NCBI RefSeq assembly: GCF_026965555.1 | Contig: NZ_CP114040.1 | Coordinates: forward strand, 6,758,001 to 6,822,000 | Source of the DNA: Nannocystis punicea | GTDB lineage: Bacteria; Myxococcota_A; Polyangia; Nannocystales; Nannocystaceae | Reading direction: 5' to 3' | Length of the DNA stretch: 64,000 nt | Shown: positions 42,056 through 50,385 of the stretch, in pieces | Layout: each line of letters opens with the position of its first letter | Numbering within the stretch: position 1 is the first letter of the stretch | Notes under the pieces: generated by a model | Told to the model about the DNA's origin: nothing | What the model saw: only the letters and a program-made list of their open reading frames with translations | Databases searched by the model: none | Made by a program: the position numbers and the translations under genes

Positions 42056-42463
42056 CTCGTCGCCCTGCTCTCGGGCCTCGTGTTCGCGCTCGGCCTCGGC
42101 CTCGCCGGCATGACGCGACCCGACAACGTCCTCGCCTTCCTCGACCTCGCGGGCGCCTGGGACCCCGCGCTGATGCTCGTCCTCGCCGGAGCCAGCGGCC
42201 TCTACATGCTGGTCGCGCCGGCCGTCCTCCAGCGCCACCGGCCGCTGCTGGCCCCGCGCTTCCACGTGACGATGCGGCGCGACATCGACGCCAAGCTCCT
42301 CCTCGGCGCCGCCCTGTTCGGCGTCGGCTGGGGCCTCGTCGGCCTGTGCCCGGGGCCGGCGCTGGTCGGCCTCGCGGGCGGCGGCGGCGACCTCGTCCTG
42401 TTCGTCGCCGCCATGCTCGCCGGCATGTTCCTGTTCACCCGCGTGGAGGCCCCTTCGCCATGA
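42047..42463 (+). CDS. YeeE/YedE-family sulfur transporter subunit, second half
   Basis: 138 residues from a GTG at 42047, with GGAGG 7 nt upstream. It has four transmembrane helices: VALLSGLVFALGLGLAGMT, PALMLVLAGASGLYMLVAPAVL, LLLGAALFGVGWGLVGLCPGPALVGL and LVLFVAAMLAGMFLF. The GLCPGPA motif carries the second conserved Cys of this family (DUF6691/PmpB). Its stop overlaps the next start (ATGA). Confidence 0.9.
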   Translation: MIVLVALLSGLVFALGLGLAGMTRPDNVLAFLDLAGAWDPALMLVLAGASGLYMLVAPAVLQRHRPLLAPRFHVTMRRDIDAKLLLGAALFGVGWGLVGLCPGPALVGLAGGGGDLVLFVAAMLAGMFLFTRVEAPSP

Positions 42464-43326
42464 AAGTCGAGCACTTCTACGACGCGCGCACCAACACCCT
42501 GTCGTACCTCGTCTACGACGAGCACACGCGCGACGCCCTCGTCATCGACCCCGTCCTCGACTACGAGCCCGTCGGCTCGAAGGTGTGGGAGGAGTCGGTC
42601 GCCGCGATCGCGGCCCGGATCCGCGTGCTCGACCTGCGCCCCGGGATGCTGCTCGAGACGCACGCGCACGCCGACCACCTGTCGGGCTCGCAGGCGCTGA
42701 AGCGGCTCTTCCCCGGCGTCCCGCTGGCGATCGGCGCCGCCATCACCGAGGTCCAGTCCGTCTTCCGCGACATCTACGACCTCGGCCCCGACTTCCCCGT
42801 CGACGGGCGCCAGTTCGACCGCCTGCTCCGCGACGGCGAGCGCTTCGCCGTCGGCGCCCTCCACGTCGAGGCGATCGCCACGCCCGGCCACACCCCCGCC
42901 TGCATGAGCTACCGGATCGGCGACGCGGTGTTCGTCGGCGACGCCATGTTCATGCCCGACTACGGCGCCGGCCGCTGCGACTTCCCGGCCGGCAGCGCCC
43001 GCGCCCTGTGGCGCTCGATCACCCAGCGCCTGTATGTCCTCCCGGACAGCACGCGCATGTTCGTGTGCCACGACTACCAGCCCGGCGGCCGCCCGCTCGC
43101 CTGGCAGACCACCGTCGGCGAGCAGAAGGCCGACAACGTCCAGCTCCCGGCCGGCCGCGACGAGGACGACTTCGTCGCCTTCCGCACCGCCCGCGACGCC
43201 ACCCTCGAGGCGCCCAAGCTGCTCTACCCCAGCGTCCAGGTCAACATCGACGGCGGCCGCCTGCCGCGCCCGGCCCCCAACGGCCGCAGCTACCTGAAGA
43301 TCCCGCTCAACCCCCGCGGCGAGTGA
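42460..43326 (+). CDS. Metallo-beta-lactamase-fold persulfide dioxygenase-like hydrolase
   Basis: 288 residues. The metal site THAHADHLSG matches HxHxDH, followed by ATPGHTPACMSYRIGD and VFVGDAMFMPDYGAGRCDFPAGSARALWRSI. GAGRxDFxxG and VCHDYQPGGR are hallmarks of the Blh/ETHE1 group, which oxidise or hydrolyse glutathione persulfide. Coupling to YeeE/YedE subunits is the layout of the BigR-controlled sulfide-detoxification operon of other bacteria; the BigR regulator itself is absent here. It probably converts imported or internal sulfane sulfur to sulfite. Confidence 0.93.
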   Translation: MKVEHFYDARTNTLSYLVYDEHTRDALVIDPVLDYEPVGSKVWEESVAAIAARIRVLDLRPGMLLETHAHADHLSGSQALKRLFPGVPLAIGAAITEVQSVFRDIYDLGPDFPVDGRQFDRLLRDGERFAVGALHVEAIATPGHTPACMSYRIGDAVFVGDAMFMPDYGAGRCDFPAGSARALWRSITQRLYVLPDSTRMFVCHDYQPGGRPLAWQTTVGEQKADNVQLPAGRDEDDFVAFRTARDATLEAPKLLYPSVQVNIDGGRLPRPAPNGRSYLKIPLNPRGE

Positions 43327-43331
43327 TCGAG

Positions 43332-43454
43332 CCTGCCCGTTCAGACAGGTTCATTCGGGCATGTCTCGACCGCGTCCAGAGCATGCCTGTCCGAACATGT
43401 CCAAATAGACATTCATGTCTCGCATGATTTTATGGACATGTCCGCATCGACATG
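43332..43454. repeat. Long CATG array, ten anchors
   Basis: Anchors CCTG 43332, CAGG 43346 and CATG 43360 (14-bp period) are followed by a 22-bp step to CATG 43382. CATG 43396 and CATT 43410 keep the 14-bp period, then a 4-bp step gives CATG 43414 and a 9-bp step CATG 43423; CATG 43437 and CATG 43451 return to 14 bp. It fills most of the gap between convergent stops at 43326 and 43469. This is the densest intergenic copy in the window. Confidence 0.8.
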
Positions 43455-43468
43455 TCCGAACGCTCACC

Positions 43469-43921
43469 TCACTCGGCCGCGGCGAACTGCTCGCCCCACG
43501 CCAGCCGCGGCTCGGTCGCGGCCTGGGCCGTCGCCTCGCGCAGCTCGGCCAGGCGGGTCAACGCCTCCGCCCGCGAGTGGCCGAGGAAGCGCAGGAACGC
43601 GTGCGCGACCATCCCCGTGCGGTGCAGCCCGGCCGAGCAGTGGATGTAGACCTTCGCGCCGGACGTCAGCAGCCCCCGCAGCTCGGCGAAGCAGGCCCGC
43701 ACCTCCGCGCTGCGCTCGGGCCCCGGCGGCTCGGCCGACGCCAGCGGCAACCGCAGCTGCACCCCGCCGGCGGGGACGCCCGCCTCGTGGTCGGCGAGCA
43801 GGCTCAGCACGTGCGTGCATCCGGTCTCGGCCAGCGCCTGCCGCAGGTCGCGTCCCGGCTTGTGACCGATTGCGAGGTGGCCGCCGGCGAGGGGCCGCCA
43901 TGTCAGGCGATAGCTACCCAT
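43469..43921 (-). CDS. Dual-specificity/tyrosine phosphatase-fold protein
   Basis: 150 residues from the ATG at 43921. The P-loop HCSAGLHRTG matches HCxxGxxRT; the general acid is probably in the loop before PPGPERSAEV. It is a compact Cys phosphatase with no extra domain. In-frame starts up to 43990 add an unstructured N-terminus. Phosphoprotein or other phosphoester substrates are possible. Confidence 0.9.
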   Translation of the reverse strand: MGSYRLTWRPLAGGHLAIGHKPGRDLRQALAETGCTHVLSLLADHEAGVPAGGVQLRLPLASAEPPGPERSAEVRACFAELRGLLTSGAKVYIHCSAGLHRTGMVAHAFLRFLGHSRAEALTRLAELREATAQAATEPRLAWGEQFAAAE

Positions 43922-44019
43922 GGGTCCTGCGAGCTTAGCAACCCTCGCGCCGCCCCGCTCTGCGATCGCCGGCGCGGGCCTGCGCGCCATCGCCCCGCCG
44001 CCTCGCCTACCATGCCGAC

Positions 44020-44439
44020 ATGAAGCGCCGCGCCTCCTCGCTCGCCCTGCTCGTCGTGCTCGCCGCCGGCTGTTCGGTCAACTCGATGCTGAACCAGATG
44101 GAGAACGAGAACGACAAGACCATCGACCTCGTGTGCGACTGCACCAACGTGTTCCCCGACCGTGCCGCCTGCGAGGCGCAGTTCGCCTCCTTCCTCAGCC
44201 CGTTCGACCGCGACTGCCTCGAGGACGCGCTGGCGGCCGACAAGAAGGCCTCCAAGGAGAGCCTCGAGTGCATCGTCGACCAGCAGAAGGAGTACAACGA
44301 TTGCCTCGCGGACATGCTCGACTGCAACGACCCCAACTCGTACCAGGGCTGCCAGGACATCATCCAGACCAACGAGTGCCCGCAGTTCCCGGCCGAGGTG
44401 CAGACCGAGCTCAAGGCCTGCGGCAAGAACGACGACTGA
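44020..44439 (+). CDS. Small Cys-rich lipoprotein
   Basis: 139 residues with a signal peptide ending LAAGC. The mature chain has nine further Cys (VCDCTNVFPDRAACEAQF, DRDCLEDAL, LECIVDQQKEYNDCLADMLDCNDPNSYQGC, NECPQF, KACGKNDD). The spacing resembles other myxobacterial Cys-rich lipoproteins and suggests a helical disulfide fold. Function unknown. Confidence 0.85.
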   Translation: MKRRASSLALLVVLAAGCSVNSMLNQMENENDKTIDLVCDCTNVFPDRAACEAQFASFLSPFDRDCLEDALAADKKASKESLECIVDQQKEYNDCLADMLDCNDPNSYQGCQDIIQTNECPQFPAEVQTELKACGKNDD

Positions 44440-44463
44440 ACGGCGCCGACCGGCGAACCGACG

Positions 44464-45336
44464 TCAGCCCGGGTCGTCGGCCAGCCGCACCCGCGAGCCC
44501 CAGCGCGCCCGGGCCGCCGTTTGCAGCTCCGGCGTCAGCTCGTTGCCGAACAGCCACAGCTCGCGCAGGTTCGGCCAGTCCGCCGCGTCGATGAACGCGC
44601 TCCAGCCGGCGGCGCTCGGCCGGCCGTCGCAGTACGACAGGTCGATCCACTCGAGCCGCGACAGGTGACCCTGCGCCAGCGCGACGAGGCCCGCGTCACC
44701 GACCATGCAGCCGCGCAGCGCGAGCTCGGTGAGGCCCGTCAGGCCGGGAGCGTTCGCCAGCGCCGCCACACCGCGGTCGCCGATCGCGTTGAAGCTCAGG
44801 TCGAGGTGGAACAGCCGCGCGGTGTGAGGCGAGGCCGCCAGCGCCGCGGCCTCGTCGTCGCCGAGCAGCGCCTCGTCGCCGTCCAGCGCGTAGCGGCCGC
44901 GGATCCCGAGCATCGTCACCCACTCGAGCTGCGGGCACTCCGTGAGCGCCTGCCACTCGCCCGGCGCGAGGTCGGCCGACCAATCGGAGATGTCGATGAA
45001 GCGGACCAGCCGCGAGCACGCCAGCGCCTCCGCGTGGGCCAGGAACTTGCGCACCGAGGTGTCGACGCCCAAAAGCCCGCGCCACCACGTGTGGCCGTCG
45101 ATCGCCGGCCGCAGCGGCGCGAGCCACTCCTCCTCGTGCGCCGCCAGCAGCGCCGCCTCGCGCGCGGCCAGCTCTGCCCGGGCGTCCGCCGCGAGCGCGC
45201 CGGTCAGCGCGACCCGGACGCGGACGAGCTCGGCCAGCGGATCGGCCTGTCCCTCGAGCCATGTCGCATGGGCCAGCAGCGGCGCGACGTCGTTCGGCGC
45301 GTCGCGGACCGCCCGCAGGAGCCCCCGAAGCTGCAT
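44464..45336 (-). CDS. TIGR02996-like leucine-rich repeat protein
   Basis: 290 residues from the ATG at 45336. MQLRGLLRAVRDAPNDVAPLLAHATWLEGQADPLAELVRVRVAL is a diverged TIGR02996 N-terminus (compare the protein at 9869-11170). Four or five leucine-rich repeats follow (LFHLDLSFNAIGDRGVAALANAPGLTGLTELALRGCMVGDAGLVALAQG). No signal peptide. It is the last gene of a minus-strand run after the metallophosphoesterase, 37 bp away. Confidence 0.85.
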   Translation of the reverse strand: MQLRGLLRAVRDAPNDVAPLLAHATWLEGQADPLAELVRVRVALTGALAADARAELAAREAALLAAHEEEWLAPLRPAIDGHTWWRGLLGVDTSVRKFLAHAEALACSRLVRFIDISDWSADLAPGEWQALTECPQLEWVTMLGIRGRYALDGDEALLGDDEAAALAASPHTARLFHLDLSFNAIGDRGVAALANAPGLTGLTELALRGCMVGDAGLVALAQGHLSRLEWIDLSYCDGRPSAAGWSAFIDAADWPNLRELWLFGNELTPELQTAARARWGSRVRLADDPG

Positions 45337-45373
45337 GGGCCGATCTCGTCCCCCGGGAGCGCGCCGCGACGCG

Positions 45374-46108
45374 TCAGACCCCGGCGAACAGGCGCGCGCC
45401 GAAGCTGTCGGACAGGCGGGCGTCGTTGAAGATCTTCCGCGCCGCCGCGCCGACATCGTACTCGACGCGCTTGAACTCGAACTTGCCGCGGCCCGAGTCG
45501 TAGATCGTGTAGCTCGCGCGTGGGTCGTGGTCGCGGGGCTGGCCGACCGAGCCGACCGAGACGATGTAGCGGAACTCGGGGTGGATCTCGAATTCCTTCG
45601 TCACCACCTCGTACACGCGCTCGCGGCCGATGGCGAACGCCTTGCACAGGTGCGAGTGGCCGATGAAGGTGATCTGGCCGAGGCTGTCCCAGATCGGGAT
45701 GCAGGTCGCGGCCTGCTCGACGCTGAAGATGTACTCGAACTCCTCGAGGTCGACCGGCGAGCCGTGGCAGAAGTGGGTCGCGCCGTCGCGTTCGAAGTAG
45801 TTGAGCTTGCGCAGCCAGTTCATGTTCTCGGCGGTCAGCTGGCGGGAGTGCCAGTCGAGCGCCTCGCGGGCCGCGTCGTAGTAGTAGCTGTAGTCCATGC
45901 GGCCGGCGACGGCCGCGTCGTGGTTGCCGAGGATCGTGTACCGGGTGACGCGCTTGACGATGTCGCAGCAGTCGTTGGGCTGGGCGCCGTAGCCGACGGT
46001 GTCGCCGAGGCACACGAGCGCGTCGATCTTCTCGCGTTCGAACGCGCGGAGGACCGCCTCGAGGGCGTCCAGGTTGGCGTGGACATCACTGAAGATCCCG
46101 TAGCGCAT
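45374..46108 (-). CDS. Calcineurin-like metallophosphoesterase (YfcE/MJ0936-like)
   Basis: 244 residues. The metal-binding motifs are in order: GIFSDVHANLDALEAVL (D-x-H), CLGDTVGYGAQP (GD), ILGNHD (GNHD), HGSP and FIGHSH (GH-x-H). The pattern VCLGDTVGYGAQPNDC is typical of small bacterial phosphodiesterases; the substrate is undefined. Its start overlaps the stop of the large HEAT-repeat gene by one base (TGATG), so it is translationally coupled to it. Confidence 0.95.
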   Translation of the reverse strand: MRYGIFSDVHANLDALEAVLRAFEREKIDALVCLGDTVGYGAQPNDCCDIVKRVTRYTILGNHDAAVAGRMDYSYYYDAAREALDWHSRQLTAENMNWLRKLNYFERDGATHFCHGSPVDLEEFEYIFSVEQAATCIPIWDSLGQITFIGHSHLCKAFAIGRERVYEVVTKEFEIHPEFRYIVSVGSVGQPRDHDPRASYTIYDSGRGKFEFKRVEYDVGAAARKIFNDARLSDSFGARLFAGV

Positions 46109-49100
46109 CAGTCCCCGACTTCCACTTCGACTTCGTCGATCTCGTCGTCCTCGGCGGCGTCGAGCTCCGGCGCGATCGCATCCGACGCCAGACGAGAGAA
46201 ACGGCGTGCCGCCTCGGCCTCGTCGCCATCGACCTCGTCCCGCACGGCGCCCAGTGTAGCAAGCGCTCGCCTGGCCGCGGAGGATACCGACGGATCGCCG
46301 ACCTCCAGCAAATTCTCCACCGCCACCCGGCCCGGCCCGCCCGGGCCCGCGCCCTCCGCCTTGATGAGCTCCGCCAGCGCGCGGGCGACCCGCGCCCCCA
46401 CCACCTCTTTGCGGCCGGTCGGGGCGCTCCGGAGCAGGTTGCACAGCGGCCCCACCACCCGGGGCCCGAGGTTGCCGAGCGCGCGGGCCGCATCGACCCA
46501 CCCGCCCGTGGGCTCGTCGCCGAGCATCGTCACCAGCGGGCCCTCGGCTTTGCGTTCGCCGAGGTGGCCGAGGAGGATGGCCGCCGCCTGGCGCACATGT
46601 CGCTGGGGGGCGCGGAGGCACGCCAGCAGCTCCGGCCCGACCCGCGAACCGAGCTCCGCCAGGGTCGGCAGGAGACTGGCGACGTCCGCTTCGGACAGCT
46701 CCGGCAAGCTGCCGATCACGGCCCGGACCTCGCCATCCGCCGGCGAGCCGCGCAGGCGGGCCGTCAGCTCGCGCAGGCGGGCCTGCGACCGCGCCTCCTG
46801 CACCGGCGACGTCTCCCGCACCTCCGCCGCGGCCTTGATCTGCGGCTGGCTGGCGCGGCGCCCGGTCGAGACCTTGCCGAGCCCGAGCGCCTTGGACAGC
46901 TCCGGCGGAGGGGTCAAATTCTTGTGCTGGCAGAGGTCGAGGATCCCGCGCCAGGCGGCCTCGGCCTGTTCGGCGTCGAGATCCTCGCCGCGGGCGATCG
47001 ACGCGGTACGCGCCGCGATCAGCTTCTGCACGAAGGTCCCCACGTCGCGCGCCTGGTCGGAGCCGAGCCAGCGGCGCCAGAAGCGGGCCGGGGCCGGCAG
47101 CCCGAATTCGATCGCCGCCCCGAGCACCGTCGAGCGGATCTTCTCGTACGTCTCGACGCTCAGCCCGTCGACCTCGAGCAGCCGCGCCAGGTTGTCCTTG
47201 CGCGATCCCTGGTCGAGCCGCTCGAGCGCCGTCCAGGCCGCCCCCGCCGAGTCGCGGCAGCTCTCGGCCAGCGCCTCGGTGATCGGCGTGCGCGCCGGCT
47301 CGAGCCGCTGGGCCGCGTTGCGCCCCGACAGCAGCTCGCGGGCCGTGCGGTAGGCGTCGGGCGGGAACTCGCCGGTGCCGAGCTGGGCCTGGGCGCTCTC
47401 GAGGCAGGCCGCCGCGTTGCGTTGCAGCTCCGGCGCCACCAGCTCGCGGTGGTGCCCGGGCAGCGCCAGGCGGATCTTGAACTCGCGGGTCAGCTGCTTG
47501 AAGAGGTCGAGCGTGACCGGCTCGCCGACGTCGACCACCGCGTCGATCACCAGCGCCTCGCCGCCGGCGTCGGCCACCACGCGCACCCCGACCAGCGGAT
47601 AGCCGAGCCCGCGCAGGTGGATCGGCCGCACCTTCAGCGGCACCGTCGCCCACACCCGGGCCGTCGCCTCGTTGACGTTCGCCGTCACCTGCACCATCCC
47701 GCCGTCGCGGCCGAGGTTGGCCAGCGCGGCCCGCTGCACGTCGCTGCCGAGGCGCGCCGGCAGAGGCGCCGGCGTGCGCGCCGGGCGACCGGTGCGCGGC
47801 GCCTCCTCTTCACGCCGCCAGCCGGGGCCGCTGTCGGCCGGGCCCTCGAACACCGGGCGCTTGGGCCAGGTGCCCGTCACCGCCGCCTCGTTGACCTGGC
47901 GGCCGTCGGACCCCTCGAGCTGTCGCCGCGCGGCCGCGTCGGCCGCTTCGACCTGGCGCCGCGACCACGCCCCGCTGCTTTCGGCCGGGCTCGCCTCGGG
48001 CGTCGGGCCCGGCAGCACCGCCGCGGGCTTCGGGGTCTCCGGCGCGCCCGGCGTCAACGCTCGGGCCACCGCCGCCCGCAGGGCCGACCGCTCCGGGTCG
48101 AGCTCGGCCTCGGCCCCCGGCCGCCGCCCGCTCCCGTCCTCCCGACGACCTGGCCCTGCGGACAGGCCCCCCGCGTCCTGGCGGATCGCGCCGGTCCCGT
48201 CGAGCACCGCCGCCGGCCGCCGCGTGGACGGCCCGTCCTCTCCGGGGCCCGCCCGCCGGCCGTCGCTCGCCGCGGCCCCGTCGCCTGTCCGCCGCTCGGC
48301 CTCGGCGCGTCGACCTGCCCCGGAGGACATGGCCGAAGCGTCCTGTCCGTTCGAGCCTGTCCCTTCGAACGCCACCGCCGGTCGCCGCCCGGACTCCGCC
48401 GGACCGTCGGCGCCCGCGCGCCGCGGCCCCGCGTCCGCGCGCGCGCCGTCGACCGGCGCCTCCGCGCCGGCCCGGCGACCTGCCCCTGGGGACAGGGCCG
48501 AAGCCTCCTGTCCGTTCGAACCTGTCCCTTCGAGCACCGCGCCCGGCCGCCGCGCCGCCCCGTCGCCCGCCCGGCCCGCGCCGTCCTGGCCGTTCGCGCC
48601 TGCCCCTTCGGTCCGCCGCCCGGCCTGGCCGCTGGCCTCGAACGACCGCCGCGCCGCCGACACCAGGCTGCTGGGCTCCTCGAGGCCGACGTCCTCGGCC
48701 GAGCGCCCGCGCCGGCGGCCCGGGAACGTGTCCTGCAGGGCAGACTCGCTGCGGCCGGCCCGCCCGGCGCGGCCCGCCTCGGCCTCGCTCGGCCCGGAGC
48801 CCTCGCGCCGCCGGCCCTCGACCGCCTCGCTCGGCCCCGAGCTCTCGCGCCGCCGCCCGTCGATCGCCTCGACCGGCCCCGACCCCTCGCGCCGCCGCGG
48901 CGCCGGCGTGTCGCTCGGCCCGGAGCTCTCGCGCCGCCGCGCCGCCCCCGACGCCCCCGACCCCTCGCGTCGCCGCGCCTCGACCACGTCGGCGCCCGGC
49001 CGCCGGCCCTCGGCGTTCCTGGCCGCCAGGACATGTCCCTTGGGCCCTGGCTCTTCGGCCCTGGCGCTTGGGACATGCCCCTTCGGCCCTGTCTCTTCAG

Positions 49101-49659
49101 CCCTGGCCGCTGGGACATGCCCCTTCGGCCCTGTCTCCTCGACCTTGACCGCCGGCGCCGGCTCGTCGGCGCCGCGGGGCTCGCTGGCCCGCACGCCGGA
49201 GTCCTGGGCCCGCGAGCCGAGCGCCGGGCCCGGCCACGGCGACAGCTCGGGCGCCGCCTCGCCGGCCTCCTCGGCCCACGGCGGCGGCACCGGCACGAAC
49301 GCGACGGCCGGCTGCAGCAGCCACGGCGTGGCCGAGTCGGGCCGGGCCTGCAGCGCCGCGAGGTGGGCCTGCAGCGCCGCGATCAGATCTCCGCGGCGAT
49401 CGGCGCTCAGCACCAGAGTCGCGGCGCCACGGTCCGGATCCACCTCGAGCCACGCGCCGCCGCCGGTCGCCGGGCGCCGGCAGCGCGAACACGCGCCCAC
49501 GAGGGGTCCGCTGGCCCGCAGCGTCGCCACCAGCTCGGGTCGCGCCTGACGATCGAGCCAGCGCCACCTTCGGGCCGCCACCAGCGAGCCGCACGGGCAC
49601 GCATAGAGGGCCTCCTCGGACCAGCTCCAGTCGCCTTGATTCGACACGCGCGCGACCAT
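46108..49659 (-). CDS. Large HEAT-repeat protein with low-complexity centre
   Basis: 1183 residues from the ATG at 49659. An N-terminal Cys segment (YACPCGSLVAARRW...CSRCRRPA) is followed by about 400 residues of Gly/Arg/Ser/Glu repeats: RRRE(S/G)SGPSE decapeptides, 14-residue EETGPKGHVPAARA repeats, and EGTGSNGQDASAMSSGAGRRA-like repeats. A folded region at about 660-900 precedes C-terminal HEAT-like repeats (LPTLAELGSRVGPELLACLRAPQRHVRQAAAILLGHLGERKAEGPLVTML) and an acidic tail. The low-complexity centre coincides with phased 14-bp DNA repeats. It is coupled to the metallophosphoesterase and divergent from 49697. Confidence 0.8.
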   Translation of the reverse strand: MVARVSNQGDWSWSEEALYACPCGSLVAARRWRWLDRQARPELVATLRASGPLVGACSRCRRPATGGGAWLEVDPDRGAATLVLSADRRGDLIAALQAHLAALQARPDSATPWLLQPAVAFVPVPPPWAEEAGEAAPELSPWPGPALGSRAQDSGVRASEPRGADEPAPAVKVEETGPKGHVPAARAEETGPKGHVPSARAEEPGPKGHVLAARNAEGRRPGADVVEARRREGSGASGAARRRESSGPSDTPAPRRREGSGPVEAIDGRRRESSGPSEAVEGRRREGSGPSEAEAGRAGRAGRSESALQDTFPGRRRGRSAEDVGLEEPSSLVSAARRSFEASGQAGRRTEGAGANGQDGAGRAGDGAARRPGAVLEGTGSNGQEASALSPGAGRRAGAEAPVDGARADAGPRRAGADGPAESGRRPAVAFEGTGSNGQDASAMSSGAGRRAEAERRTGDGAAASDGRRAGPGEDGPSTRRPAAVLDGTGAIRQDAGGLSAGPGRREDGSGRRPGAEAELDPERSALRAAVARALTPGAPETPKPAAVLPGPTPEASPAESSGAWSRRQVEAADAAARRQLEGSDGRQVNEAAVTGTWPKRPVFEGPADSGPGWRREEEAPRTGRPARTPAPLPARLGSDVQRAALANLGRDGGMVQVTANVNEATARVWATVPLKVRPIHLRGLGYPLVGVRVVADAGGEALVIDAVVDVGEPVTLDLFKQLTREFKIRLALPGHHRELVAPELQRNAAACLESAQAQLGTGEFPPDAYRTARELLSGRNAAQRLEPARTPITEALAESCRDSAGAAWTALERLDQGSRKDNLARLLEVDGLSVETYEKIRSTVLGAAIEFGLPAPARFWRRWLGSDQARDVGTFVQKLIAARTASIARGEDLDAEQAEAAWRGILDLCQHKNLTPPPELSKALGLGKVSTGRRASQPQIKAAAEVRETSPVQEARSQARLRELTARLRGSPADGEVRAVIGSLPELSEADVASLLPTLAELGSRVGPELLACLRAPQRHVRQAAAILLGHLGERKAEGPLVTMLGDEPTGGWVDAARALGNLGPRVVGPLCNLLRSAPTGRKEVVGARVARALAELIKAEGAGPGGPGRVAVENLLEVGDPSVSSAARRALATLGAVRDEVDGDEAEAARRFSRLASDAIAPELDAAEDDEIDEVEVEVGD
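48149..48612. repeat. Four phased 14-bp anchor blocks inside the HEAT-repeat gene
   Basis: Blocks with CCTG/CAGG/CATG anchors exactly 14 bp apart: 48149, 48163, 48177, then 48191 as CCGG; 48314, 48328, 48342, 48356; 48479, 48493, 48507, 48521; and 48585, 48599. Spacers such as TCCGTTCGAG, TCCCTTCGAA and CCCCTGGGGA follow the YCY-N4-RGR form. They encode the GTGSNGQ(D/E)AS peptide repeats. Confidence 0.75.
49032..49133. repeat. Phased 14-bp array encoding a 14-residue peptide repeat
   Basis: Anchors CATG or CCTG at 49032, 49046, 49060, 49074, 49088, 49102, 49116 and 49130, all exactly 14 bp apart. Because three units make 42 bp, the minus-strand protein gains a 14-residue repeat (EETGPKGHVPAARA and two variants). 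The DNA period, not the protein, appears to set the repeat. Confidence 0.85.
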
Positions 49660-49696
49660 AGCGTCGGCGCGCGGACGGTGTAAAGCTGCCGCGCCG

Positions 49697-50344
49697 ATGA
49701 CGGACACGCCCACCACCCCACCGGACGCGACCCCCCGGACCTCCGGCCCCGACGCCGCCGCGCTCGACGCCGCCGTGGGCGATCTCGACCGACAGCTGCA
49801 CGAGCAGGTCAAGCGCGCCCTCGGCGTCGAGCTCGACGGCTCGGTCACCTCGCTCGCCTTCCTCGATCACTACCTCGGCCTCGCCCGCAGCGAGACGCGC
49901 GCGCCGATCCTCGAGCTCCTGGCCGCGTCGGCCGGGGCCTACTTCGGCGAGCTGGTGCGGCGCGAGTTCGGCGGCACGTGGGTCGGGCGCGCCGACGACC
50001 CGCGAGGGTATCGCCTGCTGCTCGGCGCCGCGTACCTCCACTTCACGCCGGTGGCGCTCGCGCTGGCCGCGATCCTCGGCCGCGAGCCGGACGACGAGGA
50101 CGTCGACTGCGGCCTCCACCTCGACATCCGGAGCGGCTCCGAGCCCGACGGGGCCAGCGACGCCGCTTTCATCGAGGAGCGGCTGATGGCCGTCCCGCCG
50201 GTCCCCGAGGATCAATTCTACACCCTGACCACCCGCTTCGAGACGATCGCCCTCATCGTCGATCTCCTGGCGCAGCGGCGGGCGCAGAGCGGGTCTGAGC
50301 CCTACACCTACACGCTCGACGATTATTCCCACGCCCTGTCCTAG
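49697..50344 (+). CDS. Uncharacterised helical protein
   Basis: 215 residues, no signal peptide or Cys cluster. A disordered N-terminus (TDTPTTPPDATPRTSGPD) precedes an all-helical body (AALDAAVGDLDRQLHEQVKRALGVELDGSVTSLAFLDHYLGLAR, LLLGAAYLHFTPVALALAAILGREP). It is first in a plus-strand run with the two TPR giants (41 bp to the next start) and divergent from the HEAT-repeat gene. I do not recognise the family. Confidence 0.75.
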   Translation: MTDTPTTPPDATPRTSGPDAAALDAAVGDLDRQLHEQVKRALGVELDGSVTSLAFLDHYLGLARSETRAPILELLAASAGAYFGELVRREFGGTWVGRADDPRGYRLLLGAAYLHFTPVALALAAILGREPDDEDVDCGLHLDIRSGSEPDGASDAAFIEERLMAVPPVPEDQFYTLTTRFETIALIVDLLAQRRAQSGSEPYTYTLDDYSHALS

Positions 50345-50385
50345 GTATTCCGGCCGCGCGCCCCGGTGTAGACTGCGCCCGAGCG

